A stretch of DNA of 16,368 nt. Source: DROE01 sp964569865 (GTDB lineage Bacteria > Pseudomonadota > Alphaproteobacteria > Rhizobiales > Devosiaceae). The stretch lies in contig CAZMVQ010000053.1 in assembly GCA_964569865.1 (NCBI GenBank), positions 1 through 16,368 on the forward strand, written 5' to 3'. Both the position numbers and the translations under genes were made by a program. Of the stretch, positions 1 to 6,268 are shown piece after piece (the stretch's first letter is position 1; every line of letters begins with the position of its first letter). Below the pieces are notes generated by a model. That model saw nothing but the letters and a program-made list of their open reading frames with translations, ran no database searches and was not told the DNA's origin.

Positions 1-422
1 CCAACAATATCGGCGTCAAACTGCATAAACTGGCGAAAGCGGCCCGGCCCCGGTTTTTCATTCCTGAAAACCCAACCCTGCCGATAGGTGCGGTAGGGAA
101 AATTTATTTCATTAAAATTTTGCGCCACATGGCGGGCCAAAGGCGCGGTGAGATCATAGCGCAAACTCATCCATTGTTCGTCATCATCCATCAGCGAAAA
201 CACACCTGCATTGGGCCGGTCTGTATCGGGCAAAAACTTGCCCATGGCATCGGTATATTCAAAAAACGGGGTTTCCACCGGATCAAAGCCGTAAAGCTCA
301 TAAACCTTACGGATATTTTCAACCATCTTATCGGTTGCGCGAATATCCGCTGACGAGCGATCGCCAAACCCACGGGGAAGCCGCGCCTTGGGGCGGAAAT
401 TTTTTTTTTGCTTTTTTGCCAT
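1..422 (-). CDS. hisS: Histidyl-tRNA synthetase, N-terminal part (cut by window edge)
   Basis: Class II aminoacyl-tRNA synthetase that charges tRNA-His in the cytoplasm. Only the first 140 codons are present; the gene runs off the left edge. Translating the minus strand from the ATG at 422 gives a lysine-rich start, then PRGFGD and the segment SLRYDLTAPLARHVA typical of HisRS. Motif 2 follows as FRNEKPGPGRFRQFMQFDAD. That motif 2 is the form found in many Alphaproteobacteria rather than the E. coli form. The gene is 85 bp downstream of tag on the same strand and may be cotranscribed with it; the Shine-Dalgarno is weak. Codons 5-8 contain a run of ten A on the coding strand (T at 400-409), a possible slippage site. 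The identification is secure; the C-terminal anticodon-binding domain cannot be seen. Confidence 0.93.
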   Translation of the reverse strand, partial: MAKKQKKNFRPKARLPRGFGDRSSADIRATDKMVENIRKVYELYGFDPVETPFFEYTDAMGKFLPDTDRPNAGVFSLMDDDEQWMSLRYDLTAPLARHVAQNFNEINFPYRTYRQGWVFRNEKPGPGRFRQFMQFDADIV

Positions 423-507
423 GGTTTTGGACCTGCCTATGGGCGAATTTCATATGTTGGCGCTTCGTAACCCAACCGAGCGCAAGGGGCAAGTAAGAGT
501 GTTGAGT

Positions 508-1113
508 TCAGGGGCGTTTGAATACCGCCCTATCCGCTTCAATTTCAGCGCGGCAAAAGCACTCATCGGTATGATCATTGACCATACCCATAGCCTGCAT
601 GAAGGCATAGCAGGTGGTGGGGCCAACAAATTTCCATCCCCGCTTTTTCAGATCTTTGGAAAGGGCAGTCGAGCCATCCGTTATGGCGATGGTTTTAACC
701 ACTTCCCAGCTCATGTTGTCCGGCCGGGTATCAGGCGATGGCTCAAACCCCCAAAAATATGCGGCAAGGGAGCCAAATTCTTCGCACATTTCAAGGGCGC
801 GATTGGCATTATTGATAGTGGCGTTGATCTTGCCACGATGGCGCACAATACCTGCATCCAGCAATAGGCGTTCCACATCTTTTTCGTCAAATGTTGCTAC
901 TTTTTCAAAATCAAATCCGGCAAAGGCGGCGCGAAAACCCTCGCGCTTTTTTAAAATTGTCAGCCATGAAAGTCCGGATTGAAATCCCTCCAGACATACT
1001 TTTTCAAACAGGCGAATATCGTTGGCCACCGGGCGGCCCCATTCATTATCATGATAAGAACTGTACAAGGGGTCAGAACTCACCCACGGACAACGTACGG
1101 GAATATTACTCAT
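508..1113 (-). CDS. tag: DNA-3-methyladenine glycosylase I
   Basis: Base-excision repair enzyme that removes 3-methyladenine from alkylated DNA. The 201-residue product is close to the usual length (E. coli Tag is 187). The zinc-snap ligands of the Tag family are present: C8 and H21 near the N terminus (CPWV...YHDNEWG) and H181 and C185 near the C terminus (NDHTDEC). The catalytic-pocket glutamate is E42 in CLEGFQSGLSW. An in-frame ATG lies 24 bp further upstream at 1137. The start at 1113 is preferred because AAGGAG lies 6 nt before it, and it places C8 and H21 at family-like positions. The gene is divergent from the response regulator gene and upstream of hisS. Confidence 0.95.
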   Translation of the reverse strand: MSNIPVRCPWVSSDPLYSSYHDNEWGRPVANDIRLFEKVCLEGFQSGLSWLTILKKREGFRAAFAGFDFEKVATFDEKDVERLLLDAGIVRHRGKINATINNANRALEMCEEFGSLAAYFWGFEPSPDTRPDNMSWEVVKTIAITDGSTALSKDLKKRGWKFVGPTTCYAFMQAMGMVNDHTDECFCRAEIEADRAVFKRP

Positions 1114-1130
1114 CTTTATCTCCTTAGGTA

Positions 1131-1163
1131 TTGACATTTAATGCTTGATATATTTATTGGCAA
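1131..1163. promoter_or_regulatory. Candidate overlapping divergent promoters of tag and the receiver gene
   Basis: On the plus strand a perfect TTGACA (1131-1136) is followed after 16-17 nt by a weak -10 (TTTATT or TTATTG, 1153-1159), pointing at the response regulator. On the minus strand TTGCCA (1158-1163), a 16-nt spacer and TTAAAT (1136-1141) point at tag, giving a leader of about 16 nt that includes its AAGGAG. The two candidates overlap, so the genes may compete for polymerase. The -10 for the plus direction is poor, and this is a motif match only. Confidence 0.3.
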
Positions 1164-1232
1164 AAAAAGAAATAGTTGCAATTGTTTAATACATGCAAAT
1201 TCTATTTGATCTTTCTGGGGGGGAGGTTCAGT

Positions 1233-1682
1233 TTGATTATTCCAGCAGATTTAAGCGCCCTGATTGTCGATGACAATGAATATGCACGGGCGCTGGCTAA
1301 TGATGCCTTAAAAAAACTGGGCCTTATATCAATTTTCAGCGCAAAAGACGCAACCACCGGCCTGCAACTGGCACAAAACAACCAATTGGATTTTGTGTTG
1401 CTTGACTGGTACATGCCCGATATTAACGGAGCCGGGTTTGTTCGGCTGGTTCGCGGCGGACAGGCAGGGTGCTCACCGGACCTGCCAATAATCGTTGCGA
1501 CAGCCTATGCCACAAGAGAAAATATCAAGCGCATACACAATCTTGGGATAAAAGAAATTCTGGTCAAGCCCTTTGACAACAGACAATTGGGGCTGGCTAT
1601 TTCGTCGGTGCTCTCAACCACCCTGACTTCGTCTTCTGGCGATGCAAATGATGAAACCGGAAGCGAACAAATAATTCTTTAA
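1233..1682 (+). CDS. Single-domain response regulator (CheY-like receiver)
   Basis: A 149-residue protein that is almost entirely a phosphoacceptor receiver domain. The acidic pair is D13/D14 (IVDDN) and the phosphoacceptor is D58 in LLDWYMPDINGAGF. The switch threonine is T90 (VATAY) and the conserved lysine is K112 (LVKPF). A short polar tail of about 20 residues follows and there is no output domain. The chosen start is TTG at 1233 because GGAGG (1222-1226) lies 6 nt before it. An ATG at 1176 would add 19 residues not seen in receivers and would place that Shine-Dalgarno inside the gene. No kinase gene is adjacent; ChvG is far away and has its own partner. It probably acts by protein-protein contact in a phosphorelay or motility pathway, but the partner cannot be inferred. 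Confidence 0.88.
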   Translation: MIIPADLSALIVDDNEYARALANDALKKLGLISIFSAKDATTGLQLAQNNQLDFVLLDWYMPDINGAGFVRLVRGGQAGCSPDLPIIVATAYATRENIKRIHNLGIKEILVKPFDNRQLGLAISSVLSTTLTSSSGDANDETGSEQIIL

Positions 1683-1828
1683 AATCGAGCATGTTTCCGG
1701 GATTTCTTTCAAGCCCTATCCGAGGAAATTGATCTGAAATTAAAGCGAAACAGATACTAAAGCTGTAGGAAAAATTTACGTTTATATGAGAGTTTGCACC
1801 CGAAACCAGTTCGCCGGGAGTGCATGTT

Positions 1829-3265
1829 TTGAAACAGATAAATAACCTTCTCCGCTATTTTGGCTCAGACCAACGAGGGGTTTTTGCTGTCACTTTCGGA
1901 TTGGTCGCAATTATACTAGTTGCAACCACGGGGGCGGTTGTTGATTTTGTTGCAGTGCAAAATGCCCGCTCATTGTCCCAATCCACTCTTGATTCTGCTA
2001 CGTTGGCCCTGCACCGCGAGGTTGACAACAAAACTGAGGCTGAATTGTTGAGTTTGGCTCAAAACCTGTTGAACGAGCGCCTGTCAACCATAAATCTTTC
2101 GGCGAATGTGGAAACCGTAAATGTTGATTCCGACGAGGGAACATTATTTATTGAAGCACGCTTTCAAGTTCCCACATCATTTTTGGCGCTGGTGGGCATT
2201 TCCACCATCAACACTCGTATTTCTTCAGAAGTGACCAGCAAATCACTGAATATTGAGGTGGCACTGGTTCTGGATATAACCGGGTCGATGTCTGGAAGAA
2301 AACTTGCGGCCTTAAAAGAATCAGCGAACTTGCTGATAAACGAGCTAATGCCTGAACCAGAAAATCCAGATATTAAGATCGGCATTGTTCCCTTTAACCG
2401 CTATGTAAATATAGGACGCAGCAATCGCAATGAGCCGGGTCTGGACATTGACGATGACTATACCTACAGACCTTCCGGTCAAAGCTGTTACAATACCTAC
2501 CCCAACAGTACCAGACGTTGCGATAGCCGCCGGGAAACCTATTCTTGCATCCGTGATGGCGTTCCCTCCACCTGCCGCAGGACAGTTTATTTCAACTGTA
2601 CGGGAAGCCGTGGAGAACGAGTAAGAGTGTGCAACCCGCGCGGCGTACAAAATTATAGATGGCGTGGTTGCATGGGATCGCGACATATCAGAGAACTTGA
2701 TACGGTCGATGGCAATTATGAATTTGGTGTGCCCGGGGTTGTCTGGCGCTGGAATACATGCCGGGTAACTCCTCTGACCCGGCTTACTTCAACCAGAGAC
2801 ACTTTAAGAACAGCAATCAGAGCCATGCGGGCCAGAGACAATACATATATTCCCACCGGTCTGATGTGGGGATGGAGAATTTTATCTCCGGGAATTCCGT
2901 TTACCGATGGGGCACCTTATGATGGTGAAAACAAAAAAATAATTGTGTTGATGACCGATGGAAGAAACACCGTTTCCCCAAGTACAAGATGGTCACCAAA
3001 TGAACCCGCCGGTCACAGAATTCACAGGGGCTCAAGCTCCAGCACTGCAAATGCAAAAACCGAAGAAATCTGTACCAATGTCAAAATAGAGGACATTATA
3101 GTTTATACAATTGCCTTTGAGGTAACTGACAATAATATTCGCGATATTCTTTCTGACTGCGCTGGCAATGGCGGACGGTATTTTGATGCGGGAAATGCCG
3201 CTGAATTGCAGCGCGCATTTGCTGACATTGCTGACGATTTACAAAACCTGAGGGTTTCCAAATAG
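1829..3265 (+). CDS. TadG-like pilus-assembly protein with von Willebrand A domain and Cys-rich insert
   Basis: About 478 residues. The N terminus (SDQRGVFAVTFGLVA) leads into one membrane segment at about residues 15-42, the TadE/TadG-like anchor seen in Tad pilus-associated proteins. Most of the protein should therefore face the periplasm. A vWA domain starts at about residue 144, with the MIDAS motif DITGSMS (D149). Later strands are KIGIVPFNRYV, IIVLMTDGRNT and VYTIAFEV. Between the first vWA strands and the threonine region (YIPTGLMWGW) lies an arginine-rich insert with eight cysteines (about residues 220, 231, 240, 249, 257, 268, 281 and 311). Two further cysteines are at about 415 and 444. 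TTG at 1829 is preferred because GGGAG (1816-1820) lies 8 nt before it; GTG at 1820 would add three residues. No other tad genes are in the window, so a pilus role is inferred from the family only. Confidence 0.85.
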   Translation: MKQINNLLRYFGSDQRGVFAVTFGLVAIILVATTGAVVDFVAVQNARSLSQSTLDSATLALHREVDNKTEAELLSLAQNLLNERLSTINLSANVETVNVDSDEGTLFIEARFQVPTSFLALVGISTINTRISSEVTSKSLNIEVALVLDITGSMSGRKLAALKESANLLINELMPEPENPDIKIGIVPFNRYVNIGRSNRNEPGLDIDDDYTYRPSGQSCYNTYPNSTRRCDSRRETYSCIRDGVPSTCRRTVYFNCTGSRGERVRVCNPRGVQNYRWRGCMGSRHIRELDTVDGNYEFGVPGVVWRWNTCRVTPLTRLTSTRDTLRTAIRAMRARDNTYIPTGLMWGWRILSPGIPFTDGAPYDGENKKIIVLMTDGRNTVSPSTRWSPNEPAGHRIHRGSSSSTANAKTEEICTNVKIEDIIVYTIAFEVTDNNIRDILSDCAGNGGRYFDAGNAAELQRAFADIADDLQNLRVSK

Positions 3266-3475
3266 ATTTGCAAAAGACTTTCAATCAGACGGGTGATGCT
3301 TATTGAAGCCTTACGAGATATGTTTATTGGTAAATTGGGTCCATTGGACACCACTTGCCAAGCTATAGGGTATCACGCCGTTTTAAGCGCAATATTACCG
3401 CTGAATGAAAGTTTTGATTTACAGAGCAAAAAATACCCATATGATTTTCTACCTAAAGCCAAAAGGCATAGGTAA
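3266..3475 (+). other. Spacer before the DUF3422 gene, no convincing gene
   Basis: 210 bp between the vWA gene and the DUF3422 gene. A 60-codon open frame (3293-3475) fills most of it and its stop codon directly abuts the next ATG. It has only a weak Shine-Dalgarno and no recognisable motif, so it is not called a gene. A TTGGAC (3344-3349) and TATAGG (3364-3369) pair is only 14 bp apart, too close for a normal promoter. Confidence 0.4.
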
Positions 3476-4786
3476 ATGAGCACAATATTAGACCATCCAC
3501 AGCGATACCAGTTGGCAAACGAGTTGCATGCGCGCCCGTTTCCCGCCGTTGAGGCGCCTTGCCAGGCTATATTTTTGGCCATCAAGAAACCACTAAATGC
3601 GGTAAACCGTGATCGGGAGCTAGACCATGCTCACCTTCTGAGCCTTCTTGACCACTTTGACGCTCCCCATCCAAAACCCGATGCCACACATTATTCCGGA
3701 GAACTCAATCCTGAAGGCTTAAATTCTAAAGGATTGAAAAAACTAAAACTCAAATGGGAAATGCACACCGAATTCGTCACCTATACCCTGTTTACTCAAG
3801 GGATTGCCGGTCGCCCGTTCGATCCGGCGGTATTTGACATCTTTCCTGCTGAATGGCTGGCAAAAACTCCAGGTTCCCGAATGACATCAGCGCTGTTGCG
3901 CGTTGAAATAATGCCCGAAAAAACAGAAGATATTCAATCACAATTGCTGGAATATTTTGAACCGGAAAGTATTGCGGTTTCTTATGTTTTAGACAAATCA
4001 GCAATCATTTCAGGTGATTACCGTATAGACGATGCCGGGCATTTGCGCTTTGGAGTATTTGTAAAACCGGGAACCGGTGAACAACGAATTGGCCGAATTT
4101 TGCAAAGATTGGCAGAGATAGAAATCTATAAATCCATGTCGATGCTGGCCCTGCCACGGGCGCGCTACCTTTCCAGACGCCTGGCCCAGATTGATATTCA
4201 GGTATCAGAACTTGTCAGCGACATGAAAAATATTGATCGGGCTGAAGAAGATACATTGAGCGAAATATTATCCATTTCAGCGGAATTGGAAGACTTGATG
4301 GCGCAAACCAGTTTCAGATTTAGTGCAACAGCGGCCTATAACGCAATTGTAGAGCAGCGGGTTCAGGTTTTACGCGAGGAGCGATTTGGCGGCCGGCAAA
4401 CATTTTATGAATTCATGATGCGCCGATATGATCCGGCGATGCGCACGATAAAATCGACCGAAGCTCATCTGGTTGCAATGGCAGAGCGGGTGAAACGGGC
4501 CGGAGATCTGTTGCGAACCCGCGTTGAAGTCGATCGTTCTGCACAAAATCAGGCGCTGCTCAAAAGTATGGACCAGCGCGCCGCTCTGCAATTAAGATTG
4601 CAGCGTACGGTAGAGGGATTATCTGTGGTGGCGATCAGTTATTATGCCATTAATCTGGTATCCTATGGTTTTGCACCATTTGCCAAACAGATTGGAATAG
4701 ATAAGCCAACATTGACGGGAATTGCCATGCCACTGGTGCTTTTAGCGGTGTGGTGGGTGGTCCGACGGATAAGAAAATCTCATTAA
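3476..4786 (+). CDS. DUF3422 family membrane-anchored protein
   Basis: A 436-residue member of the DUF3422 family, recognised by the N-terminal signature NELHARPFP and the overall plan. A large soluble region contains a mainly helical, charged middle (about residues 210-370). Two hydrophobic segments close to the C terminus follow (about 381-402 and 411-430), and the protein ends in a basic tail (RRIRKSH). The soluble part has no signal peptide, so it most likely stays in the cytoplasm, tethered to the inner membrane by its C-terminal hairpin. The biochemical function of the family is not known to me. The ATG at 3476 has a modest AGG (3470-3472) close upstream. It lies between a periplasmic vWA protein and an epimerase, both on the same strand, with spacers that argue against tight coupling. 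Confidence 0.85.
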   Translation: MSTILDHPQRYQLANELHARPFPAVEAPCQAIFLAIKKPLNAVNRDRELDHAHLLSLLDHFDAPHPKPDATHYSGELNPEGLNSKGLKKLKLKWEMHTEFVTYTLFTQGIAGRPFDPAVFDIFPAEWLAKTPGSRMTSALLRVEIMPEKTEDIQSQLLEYFEPESIAVSYVLDKSAIISGDYRIDDAGHLRFGVFVKPGTGEQRIGRILQRLAEIEIYKSMSMLALPRARYLSRRLAQIDIQVSELVSDMKNIDRAEEDTLSEILSISAELEDLMAQTSFRFSATAAYNAIVEQRVQVLREERFGGRQTFYEFMMRRYDPAMRTIKSTEAHLVAMAERVKRAGDLLRTRVEVDRSAQNQALLKSMDQRAALQLRLQRTVEGLSVVAISYYAINLVSYGFAPFAKQIGIDKPTLTGIAMPLVLLAVWWVVRRIRKSH

Positions 4787-4884
4787 ATCATTTCCAGCCT
4801 AATAAATTCTGACTCTACCTGCTTCAATTAAAAACTGAAACAGTCTAGAACGCAGCTAACGGTTCAAAATAACAGGATATCAAG

Positions 4885-5727
4885 ATGAAAATTGCTCTGA
4901 CAGGAGGAAGCGGAAAACTGGGAAAAGCGATTGCCAAAGCAGCAATTAAAAATGGCCATCAGGTCGTAAGTATTGACCGGGTTTTGCCCGAAGGTGATCT
5001 TGAGCAAAAAAACATCCGCTTCGTGCAGGCTGATTTATGCAGTTACGAACAATTAGAGGAGGCATTAAAGGGCTGTAATGCGCTTTTGCATATGGCGGCA
5101 ATTCCCTCCCCATTCAATGACCCGGATCATGTAGTGCACAACAATAATGTTGTTGGCAATTATAACGCGCTTCGTGTTGCTGTTGGGCACGGCATAAAGC
5201 GTATCTGTTTGGCCTCAAGTGTCAACGCAATCGGGTTTGCCTTTAGCCGTAAAGCAAAATTTGACTATTTTCCCATTGATGAGGAACACGCCAACTATTG
5301 TGAAGATCCATACAGTCTTTCCAAATGGATAAGCGAGCAACAGGCCGATAGTTTTGCCCGTCGATATGAGGACGTTTCAATTGCCAGTATGCGATTTCAC
5401 TATGTGGCCGAAGAGCGCGCCGACGCGGCTAAAATTTTCACCGCTGAAAACAAATCCGGCACCAAGCAATTATGGGCCTATACCAGATCTGATGCGGCTG
5501 CCAGCGCTTGCCTTCTAAGTCTTGAAGCTGACTTTAAAGGGCATGAAGTTTTTTATATTGTCGCCCCCGACACTTGTGTGGACGTACCCAGTATGGAGCT
5601 AGCTGCCCGCTTTCATCCAGACGTGCCGATAAAGGGAAAACTGGAAGGCAATTCCAGCTTCTTCAGTTCAAAAAAGGCGGAACAAATTTTGGGGTGGCAC
5701 CATGCGCCAGGGGCAAAATCCGCATAG
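4885..5727 (+). CDS. NAD-dependent epimerase/dehydratase (extended SDR family)
   Basis: A 280-residue extended short-chain dehydrogenase. The Rossmann nucleotide-binding motif is TGGSGKLG (residues 6-13). An aspartate at the end of strand 2 (D31, SIDR) favours NAD over NADP. The active-site serines are in LASSVNAIG (111-112) and the catalytic pair is Y143 and K147 in DPYSLSKW. The sequence pattern (HMAAIPSP, SSVNAIG, PYSLSKW) is that of sugar-nucleotide epimerases and uronate-dehydrogenase-like enzymes. The substrate cannot be assigned. The ATG at 4885 follows AGGA (4874-4877) by 7 nt. Its stop lies 7 bp from the stop of the convergent hprK. Confidence 0.87.
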   Translation: MKIALTGGSGKLGKAIAKAAIKNGHQVVSIDRVLPEGDLEQKNIRFVQADLCSYEQLEEALKGCNALLHMAAIPSPFNDPDHVVHNNNVVGNYNALRVAVGHGIKRICLASSVNAIGFAFSRKAKFDYFPIDEEHANYCEDPYSLSKWISEQQADSFARRYEDVSIASMRFHYVAEERADAAKIFTAENKSGTKQLWAYTRSDAAASACLLSLEADFKGHEVFYIVAPDTCVDVPSMELAARFHPDVPIKGKLEGNSSFFSSKKAEQILGWHHAPGAKSA

Positions 5728-5734
5728 AATCAAA

Positions 5735-6223
5735 CTAGTTTTTTTGGTGTTTTATTGCCTCAAGCGCCAATAGCCGCTGATGCTCCAGCCCGATTACTGA
5801 AAGATCCGGTATTGGACAGGCAGGTAATTTCACGTCTAACAAACTTGCAGAAAACCGAGATTTATCCGGCATGCGCTGATAGGTTTTGCTCAAGTCAATT
5901 ATCAAGTCTATCGGGGATGTTTTTTCATATTTGCAAGAAATAATTCCACGTCCCGCCAATTCGATTTTCCCGGCAATCTGATCTGGCACCTGCATAATCA
6001 AACGCCGGTTTTGTTTATATATATCCAGTCTGTCATCGCCGACCAAAATTGCCCGCTTTCCTGATGCGGAAGCAAATTGCAAAAGCGACAGGGTCAGCAA
6101 GGATTTGCCTGAACCGGAAATACCCCTGATAAAAATGCCAACACCGTCAAAAATCATCCCATTACCATGGAAGTTTTTGGCGTGAATATTATGAGGGTGA
6201 ATATTTTGTGGCTCGTCATCCAA
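5735..6223 (-). CDS. hprK: HPr kinase/phosphorylase, short alphaproteobacterial form
   Basis: Phosphorylates the phosphocarrier HPr on a regulatory serine, linking the phosphotransferase system to metabolic control. At 162 residues it is the short C-terminal catalytic form found in Alphaproteobacteria, without the N-terminal domain of the Bacillus enzyme. Walker A is GISGSGKS (residues 34-41). H19, 13 residues before I32 in the preceding strand, aligns with the catalytic histidine of the family. VGDDRLDIY and the signature AGRGIISCKY follow. The start is TTG at 6223: AGGGGA (6231-6236) lies 7 nt before it, and an in-frame stop lies two codons upstream, so no longer ORF exists. The N terminus is histidine-rich (IHPHNIHAKNFH). 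It is 45 bp downstream of chvG and probably in the same operon. The usual EIIA-Man and HPr genes do not follow. Confidence 0.92.
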   Translation of the reverse strand: MDDEPQNIHPHNIHAKNFHGNGMIFDGVGIFIRGISGSGKSLLTLSLLQFASASGKRAILVGDDRLDIYKQNRRLIMQVPDQIAGKIELAGRGIISCKYEKTSPIDLIIDLSKTYQRMPDKSRFSASLLDVKLPACPIPDLSVIGLEHQRLLALEAIKHQKN

Positions 6224-6268
6224 TTGCTAATCCCCTGAATATGAGCGCGCGGCTATTCCTATCAAATC

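Noticed and set aside
388..867. Plus-strand open frames opposite hisS and tag
   Set aside because: They are antisense to clearly identified genes and lack any family motif.
3293..3475. A 60-codon open frame that ends exactly before the DUF3422 start
   Set aside because: Weak ribosome-binding site, no recognisable motif and composition like a spacer. The abutting stop is suggestive of translational coupling but is not enough to call a gene.
5732..5741. Palindrome AAACTAGTTT followed by T residues between epimerase and hprK, considered as a terminator
   Set aside because: It has no loop, and the self-complementary 10-mer would be too weak a hairpin; it is mostly the hprK stop codon context.
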